From assembly GCA_004026145.2 (NCBI GenBank), contig CP034985.2, positions 5,479,481 to 5,543,480 of the forward strand: 64,000 nucleotides of DNA, written 5' to 3'. A program made the translations under genes and the position numbers. This document shows, piece after piece, positions 31,069 through 41,646 of this stretch (the stretch's first letter is position 1; each line of letters starts with the position of its first letter). The notes beneath the pieces were generated by a model. The model saw only the letters and a program-made list of their open reading frames with translations, was not told the origin of the DNA and ran no database searches. The DNA comes from Takifugu bimaculatus. Taxonomy: Eukaryota > Chordata > Actinopteri > Tetraodontiformes > Tetraodontidae.

Positions 31069-34000
31069 ATGAAGAGAAGTTCCAGAAGAAAAGGAGACGA
31101 TAACATGATGGTCGCCTTCAAATGGATTCATGCTTTTATATTTCTAACATTCATGCTTCAATATTCAGGTGAGAATGAGTTCTAATGAAAACAGATTTAA
31201 ATCTTCCCAATAAATAGCAGCATTTTAATTGTCTCACAATAAATGAACAGAAACAAAGACATTTTCTACCTGTGAACAGATTCTTGTTCTTTTTTTCACA
31301 GATGCCAACAGAAAATATCTGACTGCACATCAAGAAGTAACTTTGAGCTGTGAAAACCTGATAAAGGATCAGAAGAATTGTATCAATACTACATGGTTTT
31401 TCAGTTATACATCAGCAACAATCGAGCTGATTAATCTTGGACAGATTAACTCTCATAAACCAGGCAAACTGAGTCTATCTGAGAACTGTTCTCTGATCAT
31501 CAAGAACCTCAGAGGTGAAGATTCAGGTCTTTATACCTGTCGCCAGTTTAACAGCTTAGGATCACAAACACGTCCAGATGCTGCAATTGATCTGTCTGTG
31601 GTCCCCAGTGAGTATTCCCATCACATAGTTTCATCTTCACCTGAACCACAACGATCATTTCAGTGAGGAAGATTGTGTTGCTGCTGTTGTTGCTCTGTTT
31701 GCTCATGTCTCTGTTCTCATGTTTGTTGTGTTGTGTTCTGATCTGTTCTATTCTGTTGTGTTGTGTTCACTTCTGTTGTGTTGTGTTGTGTTGTCTTCTT
31801 TTCTCTTCTGCTCTGTTCTGAAGCCACCATCACTACTACGGCATCAATATTTCCAGGAACCACCTCAGCAACACCAACAACCCACCATATTTCTCAGAGC
31901 AAAGGTAACGACTCAACAATAACTTGTGTTTTAGTTTCTGGTTTGTGTTGATTTTATTTTCAGTCATCTGCATCCTGGAACATCTCCAGGGAAGCTTCTT
32001 CTCTCCACATCACCTGAGAGGGAACATTGGCTCTCTCAACTAAATTAATTGATGGTGAAAGACTTTGATCTGGACCAACAGAGAGGGAACAGCTTCTAAA
32101 ATGTTCTGTGTCGTTTGGGACCCCGTGACACACAAACACAACTGTTCAAAGTCATGTTTTGTCATTGCTGCAGTTGCAAGTTTATTTCCAGACTTTTGAT
32201 TTGTGTCTGACACATTTTCCCCACTGAATGTTTTTAAATGTTGCTGTTGTTGGCTTTCTCTGTTTACTCAAGTTTGTCTCTTCTCTTCTCTTCTGAAGCC
32301 ACCACCACCACTCCAGCAACAACCTCTGCAGATGGTACCTGTAAGAGAACATCCGTAACACAACATTAGCTTTTTTAATTTTCTGGTTCCTGCTGTGTTG
32401 GTAGTTTGTGTCTGTGTTGCAACCATTCTCCCTGGCAGTAAATCTTAAAAGCCTTTTTTATTTCCCTTTAAAACGGCGCCGCATTAATAAGGAAGCTGCG
32501 TTTGTGGCATGAGCAGCAGATGAGGAGCTACGTGCTCAATAAAACCCAAACAGCTGCTATTGTTCTTGACTGGTCCCAGCACCTGAGACCATGATGCTGC
32601 TACACTGGTGGATGGATGGATGGATGGATGGATGGATAGATGGATAGATGGATGGATGATGGATGGATGGATGGACGATGGATGGATGAATGGACAGATG
32701 GGTGATGGGTGGATGGATGGATGGACGGACGGATGGATGGATGGATGGATGATGGATGGATGGATGGATGGATGGACGGACGGATGGACCAGTGATCATC
32801 CTACATCTCCACGGTATCTGACTGAGCGTTACCTTGACGATGGTCAGGCTCACTGAGCAGTTCAGGAGAGGATGGATCAGTAACCTCGGCTCCACTCAAC
32901 CCCTGTAGGGTGGACGTCCCGCTTGGAACGTCCCGCTTGGAACGTCCTGCTTGGAACGTCCTGCTTGGAACGTCCTGCTTGGACGTCCTGCAGCTGTTTG
33001 GATAAATAAACTTTGCAGCGCTGTAAGATTCATTGTTACAACAAAGACATGATCAACCATAACACAAACTTTTCTTAGAACTAAATTGTCAGTGAAATAT
33101 TTCTGATCCAAGCTGATTTTAAAAGGTTTGTTGTGGATAATTACTACAGGAACAACCAGAGGAACAAGCGAAAATAAAGAGGTGAAACACGACAGGAAAA
33201 ACAACATGTTGGTTTGTGGTGATTTCACTTGAATCACCTGAATTCGATGAGATCATCGACTGTTATGGGCTGTCCCATTTCTCCCAGTTAAACCAATGCA
33301 GTCGTCTAAAGTCCTGTCCTGATGATGAAGAGGTCTTCCTCATATAATGATTATAGGCAGGTTACAGCCTAAAGAGGGTAGTCATGCACATTTATAATGG
33401 AAAATCCTTTAATAACCTTAAAGTCCATTAGTCCTTTTTCTACATAGTAATCAGTTTGGGGGATAAGATCCAGATTCATTAATTATTATGTTGTATGAAT
33501 GAGAACCAAATATCTCCATTATCTTCCAGATCTGTGGTGGCGGAACCTCTTTGCAGCAGCCGCTTTAGTTGTCCTCGCCATCGGTTGCCTCACAGTTTTC
33601 ATATATAAACGGAGAAAAGGCACTGGTAAGTTTCATCATGTTAATGAAATGTCAGTGTAGAATGATGTGCAAGTCCACAATAATCATAATCATAATGTGC
33701 CTTGGCATCATTATGTTTCCCCGGTTTTATCTAAAGTGTTCCACTAAGAACCCAACCAGCACCAAGAGCATAAACCTCATCTCTGTCTTCTCTTTAATGC
33801 TGTTGTTCCACTGTCGCCTGGGTTGATTTGGTTTAAAATATGTTCAGCCTTGGTTTTGGTACATAACTGAATACATTTCTAAAAGATTTAGGTTTATTCT
33901 TTTGATTTTTGACCCACCTTCATTATTTTCACATTTGTCCATGATGGATTTGAAGTCAACATCATCCACCAAAGGAGTTCAAAACAAAAAAGAATCAGTT

Positions 34001-34122
34001 TGTTTGGTTGTCAATTCTGTTTCGTTTTTTTTCTTCAGGTTTTTGCTGATGAAAGTGATCCCAATGTGACCTACAGCACTGTGAGAATGTCAGCACCAAC
34101 ACAACCATCACAGCTCAAATAA
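31069..34122 (+). CDS. Ig-like receptor, copy 2
   Basis: The exons are 31069-31168 (leader), 31302-31607 (V-like Ig, LSCENL ... DSGLYTC), 31824-31904 (stalk-1, acceptor GAAG intact), 32299-32334 (stalk-2, donor GTACCT weaker than GTAACT elsewhere), 33530-33625 (membrane, FAAAALVVLAIGCLTVFIY) and a C-terminal exon ending 34122. The Ig exon is one codon shorter than in copy 1. The C-terminal exon still encodes DPNVTYSTVRM, but the local sequence GATGAAAGTGAT differs from GATGAAGGTGAT in copies 1 and 3, so the acceptor that keeps frame there does not work here. Either another splice form exists or this copy loses its ITIM tail. Confidence 0.72.
31725..31823. repeat. GTTGTGTT minisatellite, Ig copy 2
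   Basis: A short version of the array at 17090-17446, ending in the intact stalk-1 acceptor. Confidence 0.85.
32608..32992. repeat. (GGAT)n array and 14-bp VNTR, Ig copy 2
   Basis: The GGAT/GGAC array is at 32608-32790 and is the longest of the four except that at 63484. The GGAACGTCCTGCTT unit is repeated about five times at 32914-32992. Confidence 0.9.
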
Positions 34123-34532
34123 TAGCAGCCAAGAACTTGTTTTATTTGTTCTTGTATGTGCAGAGGTTTTTTGTGAAATGTTTTAATTCCTATATTGTAT
34201 TACCTGTTAAATAAGTAAATCCAAATATGTTTCATTTAGAAGCATATTTTGGTTGATGAGCAAATAGGAGGCTGCATATTTAATTGAATTTCATTCATTT
34301 TTTATCGTTTTAATTACCTTTTTCATTTTTTTCCTTTTTTCTTGTTCTTTTCAATGACAGCTTTGGTTTTGTAGCATTAAATAACAAGTATGAAATTAAA
34401 AGCTATTTCAAACAATGTTTCTCAGAGTCAACTCAGTGGTGAAGACTTTAAAGTATTATTTGTACAATTGGTGTTATTAATATCGGGGACGTTTTAATTC
34501 AACCCAAAATTAGGAGACACTTTTGCCACTGA

Positions 34533-34548
34533 CCAGCAGGGGGCACCA
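34533..34548 (+). promoter_or_regulatory. CTCF-like site, unit II
   Basis: CCAGCAGGGGGCACCA, at the same place between Ig receptor and fabp7 as in unit I. The rest of 34123-35739 matches 19635-21299 and shows no gene. Confidence 0.55.
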
Positions 34549-35739
34549 GAGCTCCTTCACCGATGCAGGTTTGCAGACAGCAGCTGTTGTTGCTGAGTAG
34601 AGCTCCAGCCTACAGGTATGATTAATGTCTGCATGCCCTGTTCTCAGATGAAGTACAGAGGAAATGAAGTTGTTCAAAAGAAGTGAATCAACAGGAGATC
34701 CTTCAAAAAACAAAGGTGCTAAAATGAGAAGAGGTGCAGATTTGAAGTATATTTCCTCAAAACTAAATCAAAACAAGATTTTGAATTTGGCAGCTCGGTC
34801 AGTGGTATTTTAAAATTACTTTTATGATGCATTACAAATAGAATTAAAAAACTAACCGGAAGGAGACTTTTGGAAATACTGACAATCCCAGTGTGTCAGA
34901 AGCTGCTCCACAAAAAAAAACACGTCAACCTTTAAAACACAACATCAGCTCCAAGCTTAATGCTCATGACAGTTTATCAAAAAACCTCCCCTGAGTCCAA
35001 CTTAAATGAACGACCATAAACTGCCCAATCAAGAGTCACAATCACTCATCTGTGTCTGTGCGTTCCTCCATAAACACTGACTTTGTGTGAGAAAGCGGAA
35101 CTTACACATGCACACACTCTCACACACACACTTAAGGACAGTCGTTACCGTGCATGTGAAGCATGAAGTAATTGCAGTGGTGGTGGTGGTGGTGGGGTCA
35201 GTAATGCAACTCAGGACAAAGAGCTGTCAAACAAAGTGATTCTGCTTCACCGACGACCCCCAACAGGACACATTCCGATCGGGTGGCACCGGGCTAACTG
35301 GAGAGGGGGGGCCGGGACATGAGGAAATGATTCATGGGGATTTGAAGACTACTCTTCTGCCGGTAGCATCATTATAACATGCTTTTCATTGTTGTAGTTG
35401 GATTTTTTTGGGGTCATCTTTAAAATGGAGAATTTCTCCTTTTTAGCACCACATCAACCTGAGCTGGCTGCAGGAATTAGAGTAATTACATCATCGCGCA
35501 TACAAATGAGCTAATTTAGCTTTGCCCCACCTCTCTACGGGTCAGTAGGACCGTGACCCAATTTAACCGTCCAATAAGGAACACAGCAAAAATCTCCTGA
35601 GCCAATGGGACCCGTGGCCCTGCCCACCTGCATGCATAATAATAAGGCGCGGAATAATAACACACTGGGGGGAAACTTGAACGACCGCAGCTCACTCACT
35701 GGGCTCTTCAGAATACTTGGTCTCTGAAAAACCATCACC

Positions 35740-36555
35740 ATGGTCGACGCCTTCTGTGCAACCTGGAAACTGGTGGAGAGCGAGAACTTTGATGATTACA
35801 TGAAAGCCCTCGGTCAGTAATGTGCTTCTAGCTTTGCTCTTTTTCTTTGATCTCAGTGTTGAAATGTGCTTCATATGTCATGTCCCAGGCGTGGGCTTCG
35901 CCACCCGACAGGTCGGGAACGTGACCAAACCGACCGTCATCATCAGCCTGGAGGGCGATAACGTGGTGGTTCGCACCCAGAGCACCTTCAAAAACACAGA
36001 GATCTCCTTCAAGCTGGGGGAGGAGTTTGATGAAACCACCGCCGACGACAGGAACTGTAAAGTAAGAACAAACACTTTCAATCATCTCAGATCGGCATAT
36101 TCTGGAGTAATCAAGATTAATTGGCCACACTTTTCAGTACGGTCACCATGTGTTGTGTCTCTCAGTCTACAGTGTCTCTGGAGGGAGACAAGTTGGTCCA
36201 CGTCCAAAAGTGGGACGGCAAAGAGACCACGTTCGTCAGAGAGATCAAGGACGGCAAGATGGTCATGGTACGTTTCTGTCTAAAGTGAACTATAACATAA
36301 ATAACATCTAAAAGTATAGCATCATGGAACGTAGGCCCAACTACTTTGTTTTTTAGTGTTGTTCAATATGAGGGATTACACTGTAAAACAAGAACATTTA
36401 CTAAGCTATAATTTGATGGTCTACTTTATATTTTTTTTCTGTGTGATTTCTGGGCAGCAGCAAAATCAACACACATGTAGAAATACACATTCCCACATGT
36501 CCAGTCAAATCCCGAATCAAAACAGACATTGACGAGGCCCTGGAGGGACTCCCAG
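35740..36555 (+). pseudogene. fabp7: fabp7 copy 2, exon 4 replaced
   Basis: Exons 35740-35812, 35889-36061 and 36166-36267 are intact in length and phase. One visible substitution changes EGDK to EGDN in exon 2. As in copy 1 the third intron fuses into HTF-A sequence at about 36498, so the last coding exon is absent and only the chimeric exon ending 36555 could follow. The junction position is identical in all three copies, so the loss of exon 4 came before the duplications. Confidence 0.8.
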
Positions 36556-36625
36556 GTAGCAACTTAAGTGTGAATGTGATGGAACTAAATGTAACATGAA
36601 GATTCAAAGTTGTTAAAGCAGAAGT

Positions 36626-36652
36626 GAAAGTGAAACTTACCTTGCTGAGTCA
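36626..36652 (+). promoter_or_regulatory. Intronic ISRE-like plus AP-1 motif pair, unit III
   Basis: GAAAGTGAAACT (36626-36637) and TGAGTCA (36646-36652) are retained before a truncated HTF-A exon. Confidence 0.4.
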
Positions 36653-36676
36653 CTCTGGTCTTTTCTATGTCTCCAG

Positions 36677-37574
36677 ATAATAAAGCAGTAATTCTGGTGG
36701 TGATGCATCACACCTTTGATCCTGATCTGGTGATTGTAGAGAGCAGATTACAGGAGCTCCCTAGAAACGTCCGCCTCACTGTCGACCCCCTGTTCCATCA
36801 AGGCAGGCTCCTCGGGTGTAACTGTGAGTATTATTTACACCTAGATCCTCATACCTGAACGTCCCTCTGAAGGCGTCACCATGCTAATTTTCTTTGAACC
36901 ATATGGGACTGATGGCAGGCATCGCTGTTGCTGTTGTGTTGTTGATTCCTGTCACTGTCATTGTTATTGTAGTTGTCTTGATCTGGAATTGCCTCGTCGT
37001 TCCAGGGGGCTCCATTTGGAATCCCTGGAGCAGCAGTAAGTATGAATTTAATCCTAAACGGGTGTTACAGTGACATTTCCTTCAAATACATTTTTATTAG
37101 CAGGCTAATTTTTTTTACAGATAGCATCAGTAATTAAGTTGGTTTCAAAATCTTTATGTTTACTCTACAGAAGAATGTTTTTTTAAAATTCTGGATGATT
37201 TTTCTGTATTTCATGGTTTTATTGTTTTTTGAGGTTGCTGTAGTCCTCAATTTTGCTGTTGCAGAAATGTATGTCCATGATTTATGACTGTTTTAAGGCT
37301 CATTTAGTTGTTATGAGCTTTTATCCAAATCTGTCCTCCTTTGCACAAATGTGAAGTAAAAGGGAACAAATCTTCAGACTTTTGAAATTAATATAAAACT
37401 CGGTGACGTTCATGGTTCTGCTGTTTTTTCTGTGTTTTAGGTTTGTGGTATCGCCATGTGTGGTCCTTCTGGTGGAAATGTTGGAACTGTTGTCTGTATT
37501 TTTTCTCCGGGTCAAGATGGTTGGTTAATTGGGTTTGTGTCAGTTTGGGACTCAGAGGGGCCAGACCTCGTTGA
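36677..37574 (+). pseudogene. HTF-A variant with Trp/Cys-rich tail (unit III)
   Basis: The second conserved exon (36677-36833) is cut after GRLLGCN and fused in frame to the end of the linker exon, leaving a normal GTGAGT donor in phase 1. The membrane exon body (36897-37035) encodes MAGIAVAVVLL then VTVIVIVVVLIWNCLVV and, unlike other copies, continues to a GTAAGT donor. A further exon at 37441-37574 adds a basic, Trp/Cys-rich tail (SLWYRHVWSFWWKCWNCC and on) before a stop. The membrane exon lacks the usual TTATCCAG acceptor (sequence reads TTTTCTTTGAACC), and no start exon is present. It is likely a pseudogene here, but it shows a second type of cytoplasmic tail. Confidence 0.5.
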
Positions 37575-38106
37575 TGTGGGTACACCAGGCAGAAGACATC
37601 AACAGAAGAACACAGATGTTTAGCTAGAGTTCGTATCTCCTTGATCATTTAAGCACCGCTAATGTGTTGCCTTCACAATGTGTAACAACAATAGATTGAT
37701 TCATATTTGTGAAGCTGTTCTTTGTAAATCAGTCACAGGATTCATTTCTTCAGGTTTCAATCTATTGTGTAGCTTGAAAAATATGTTTGAGATAAAATAT
37801 GTTTTTCTGAACCTCTTTAATGTCAATGCTTAGAACGGACACGCAGGAGACTCAGATGACTTGTGTTGAAATGAAGTGGTGAAGTGACACCAACACAGCA
37901 ACAGTTCATGCAGCACCAGCACCCACCCTGATGAGACATTTGTACTGAGAGGTATATCAGGCACGAGGAAGTGAAGGTCACCGGCCAGCCAGTGCCCTTC
38001 ACTATCCTGTAAAGAAGGTGCTAACCTTGAATACAACAGAATGATCTGTCACTGAGAGCTCAGAAGCTACTTCAGAACAGTGAGTGAGAGTAAATACAAT
38101 CTATAG
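37575..38106. other. Unit III intergenic sequence
   Basis: No gene or repeat is recognised. The sequence has no paralog in the window. Confidence 0.4.
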
Positions 38107-38945
38107 CAGAGGTGTCAAACTCAAATAGCCAGTGGGCCAAAATTCAAAACTGGGACAAAGTCACGGGCAAACATTGATATTTATTGAAAAAAATCTTCCT
38201 CCAGCTATACGTTGGAACCTTTTGATATGGACCCAAACTAGTTTTGCTCAACAACTGAACATGGAACAAGCAAATCTTAACACAATACAATATATAATTT
38301 ATTATTGCACACATGCAAAATTGAAATTCAAATAAAAAAAACACATCACTGGCATTCATTTCTTCTCTTTATTTGCAGCCTTCTGAAATAAATTTCAACA
38401 GTAATATTTTGCCATTGTAAGTTAATGTAATGTAAATGTAAGGCCTTTTCATCTCTTCTACGTTCTGGCACCTTTGGGTCATTTCCAGGTGCTTGTGTTT
38501 GTCTTGGTGTTGCGTTTTATATTGTCATCTGTTGTTGTTCTCCTTGTACTGCACATTGGCTCCACATACAAGAAGACAGGTCCGTCTTTTACATATCTAA
38601 ACAGATATTCTGCCTCCTACCTGTTCAGAAAGGTCCTATTTTCTTCCTTTCCTTTAATCATTTTTCAGAGGGGTAGTGCCAGAATTAGCATTAGCATATA
38701 AGGTCGCTATGACTACTTTCTCTTTCTTGGTGGTTGGCAAGCCACATATTGGTTTATTACCACCACCAACTGATGTAGAGTGTGGATTTTCACACCAAAA
38801 CACCAGCAGAGCTGGTATTTGTAGTATTATTTAAGTGATAATACCGGCAGGCCAGCTCTAATAGTCAATTGGTACGGCTTTGCGGGCAAAATATAATTAC
38901 ATTGCGGGCCAAATTTGGCCCACGGGCCAGAGTTTGACACATGTA
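38107..38945. mobile_element. Non-autonomous hAT element
   Basis: The ends share CAGAGGTGTCAAACTC in inverted orientation (right end GAGTTTGACACATGTA, imperfect at the tip). An 8-bp target duplication, ATCTATAG, is at 38099-38106 and 38946-38953. Internal GGGCCAAA-type motifs near both ends are typical of this hAT group. No transposase frame exists in the 839 bp. Confidence 0.88.
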
Positions 38946-39261
38946 ATCTATAGGATATTTAGGATTGAAGAAGTCATTTTTCCGACACAAGATATTGAAA
39001 AATTCCTCATCAGATCAATTAAATCAGAAGGAATCGAGTTGGAATAAAGGTCTTAATGTAGATTTATACAACTATTTATTTTCCTTTTGTAACATTAAAA
39101 TCTTTTAGTTTTAACCTACTTTGTTATACAGTTTTGTCGTTATGTTTGGCCAATTAGGAGCAAAAGTGCATCTAATGTTGTGTTATTTTTACATAACACT
39201 AAAGTGAGAAAACCACAGAAGTCAGTTTAAACTATATGGACATTTACATGAACATAAAATC

Positions 39262-39264
<3 letters not shown>

Positions 39265-39346
<82 letters not shown>

Positions 39347-39363
39347 GTAGATAGATAGATAGA
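39265..39363. repeat. (GATA)n microsatellite
   Basis: About 24 GATA units with one interruption (GATAGAGTAGATA), ending 40 bp before the assembly gap, which probably explains the gap. The flanks (38954-39264 and 39364-39402) show no gene. Confidence 0.98.
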
Positions 39364-39402
39364 ATAAAATCACGACAGTTTAAGGTTTTATTCTAATGTT
39401 AA

Positions 39403-39502
39403 NNNNNNNNNNNNNNNNNNNNNNNNNNNNNNNNNNNNNNNNNNNNNNNNNNNNNNNNNNNNNNNNNNNNNNNNNNNNNNNNNNNNNNNNNNNNNNNNNN
39501 NN
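39403..39502. other. Assembly gap, 100 N
   Basis: Exactly 100 N, a conventional placeholder of unknown true length. Sequence on the right resumes inside the fabp7 upstream repeat (matching 34781 onward), so an Ig receptor copy could be missing here. Confidence 0.99.
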
Positions 39503-40459
39503 TTGAATTTGGCAGCTCGGTCAGTGGTATTTTAAAATTACTTTTATGATGCATTACAAATAGAATTAAAAAACTAACTGGAAGGAGACTTTTGGAAATA
39601 CTGACAATCCCAGTGTGTCAGAAGCTGCTCCACAAAAAAACAGGTCAACCTTTAAAACACAACATCAGCTCCAAGCTTAATGCTCATGACAGTTTATCAA
39701 AAAACCTCCCCTGAGTCCAACTTAAATGAACGACCATAAACTGCCCAATCAAGAGTCACAATCACTCATCTGTGTCTGTGCGTACCTCCATAAACACTGA
39801 CTTTGTGTGAGAAAGCGGAACTTACACATGCACACACTCTCACACACACACTTAAGGACAGTCGTTACCGTGCATGTGAAGCATGAAGTAATTGCAGTGG
39901 TGGTGGTGGTGGTGGGGTCAGTAATGCAACTCAGGACAAAGAGCTGTCAAACAAAGTGATTCTGCTTCACCGACGACCCCCAACAGGACACATTCCGATC
40001 GGGTGGCACCGGGCTGACTGGAGAGGGGGGGCCGGGACATGAGGAAATGATTCATGGGGATTTGAAGACTACTCTTCTGCCGGTAGCATCATTATAACAT
40101 GCTTTTCATTGTTGTAGTTGGATTTTTTTGGGGTCATCTTTAAAATGGAGAATTTCTCCTTTTTAGCACCACATCAACCTGAGCTGGCTGCAGGAATTAG
40201 AGTAATTACATCATCGCGCATGCAAATGAGCTAATTTAGCTTTGCCCCACCTCTCTACGGGTCAGTAGGACCGTGACCCAATTTAACCGTCCAATAAGGA
40301 ACAGAGCAAAAATCTCCTGAGCCAATGGGACCCGTGGCCCTGCCCACCTGCATGCATAATAATAAGGCGCGGAATAATAACACACTGGGGGGAAACTTGA
40401 ACGACCGCAGCTCACTCACTGTGCTCTTCAGAATACTTGGTCTCTGAAAAACCATCACC
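39503..40459. promoter_or_regulatory. fabp7 copy 3 upstream region with octamer motif
   Basis: Homologous to 20353-21299 and 34789-35739. ATGCAAAT at 40220-40227 is a consensus POU octamer; the other two copies read ATACAAAT. CCAAT boxes and the AATAATAAGGC TATA-like element follow. POU factors are known regulators of mammalian Fabp7. Confidence 0.55.
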
Positions 40460-41281
40460 ATGGTCGACGCCTTCTGTGCAACCTGGAAACTGGTGGAGAG
40501 CGAGAACTTTGATGATTACATGAAAGCCCTCGGTCAGTAATGTGCTTCTAGCTTTGCTCTTTTTCTTTGATCTCAGTGTTGAAATGTGCTTCATATGTCA
40601 TGTCCCAGGCGTGGGCTTCGCCACCCGACAGGTCGGGAACGTGACCAAACCGACCGTCATCATCAGCCTGGAGGGCGATAAGGTGGTGGTTCGCACCCAG
40701 AGCACCTTCAAAAACACAGAGATCTCCTTCAAGCTGGGGGAGGAGTTTGATGAAACCACCGCCGACGACAGGAACTGTAAAGTAAGAACAAACACTTTCA
40801 ATCATCTCAGATCGGCATATTCTGGAGTAATCAAGATTAATTGGCCACACTTTTCAGTACGGTCACCATGTGTTGTGTTTCTCAGTCTACAGTGTCTCTG
40901 AGGGAGACAAGTTGGTCCACGTCCAAAAGTGGGACGGCAAAGAGACCACGTTCGTCAGAGAGATCAAGGACGGCAAGATGGTCATGGTACGTTTCTGTCT
41001 AAAGTGAACTATGACATAAATAACATCTACCGGTAAAAGTATAGCATCATGGAACGTAGGCCCAACTACTTTGTTTTTTAGTGTTGTTCAATATGAGGGA
41101 TTACACTGTAAAACAAGAACACTTACTAAGCTATAATTTAATGGTCTACTTTATATATTTTTTCTGTGTGATTTCTGGGCAGCAGCAAAATCAACACACA
41201 TGTAGAAATACACATTCCCACATGTCCAGTCAAATCCCGAATCAAAACAAGACATTGACGAGGCCCTGGAGGGACTCCCAG
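40460..41281 (+). pseudogene. fabp7: fabp7 copy 3, frameshifted, exon 4 replaced
   Basis: Exons 1 (40460-40532) and 2 (40609-40781) are intact. Exon 3 (40886-40986) is 101 nt instead of 102: one G is missing in TCTCTGAGGG versus TCTCTGGAGGG, shifting the frame after VSL. The third intron fuses to HTF-A sequence at about 41222, where an additional A (AAAACAAGACATT) is present. This copy is a pseudogene by two independent lesions, even though its promoter octamer is the best preserved. Confidence 0.85.
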
Positions 41282-41351
41282 GTAGCAACTTAAGTGTGAA
41301 TGTGATGGAACTAAATGTAACATGAAGATTCAAAGTTGTTAAAGCAGAAGT

Positions 41352-41378
41352 GAAAGTGAAACTTACCTTGCTGAGTCA
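41352..41378 (+). promoter_or_regulatory. Intronic ISRE-like plus AP-1 motif pair, unit III end
   Basis: GAAAGTGAAACT (41352-41363) and TGAGTCA (41372-41378), before the frameshifted exon at 41403. Confidence 0.4.
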
Positions 41379-41402
41379 CCCTGGTCTTTTCTATGTCTCC
41401 AG

Positions 41403-41646
41403 ATAATAAAGCAGTAATTCTGGTGGTGATGCATCACACCTTTGATCCTGATCTGGTGATTGAAGAGAGCAGATTACAGGAGCTCCCTAGAAACGTCCGC
41501 CTCACTGTCGACTCCCTGTTCCATCAAGGCAGGCTCCTCAGGTGTAACCAAAACGATATTGCCTGGGATCAGATCCAACTTTCAACATTCCTATTCCTGA
41601 AGTAAACACAAAATGTTGATGAAGATTGTGCAGGAAGTTGTCTCAG
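41403..41646 (+). pseudogene. HTF-A exon fragment at ZNF512 junction
   Basis: The second conserved exon (41403-41601) carries the same 4-nt deletion as 22237-22435 and ends in STFLFLK then stop. The following intron is cut at about 41646 (GTTGTCTCAG) where ZNF512 sequence in the opposite orientation begins. Neither start nor membrane exon is attached. Confidence 0.8.

Noticed and set aside
32557..32895. ORFs rich in HPSIHPSI or DGWMDGWM
   Set aside because: They are translations of the (GGAT)n array; the same is true at 18233-18424, 57602-57856 and 63467-63757.
39265..39363. Possible CRISPR-like regular repeat
   Set aside because: It is a simple (GATA)n microsatellite without spacers.
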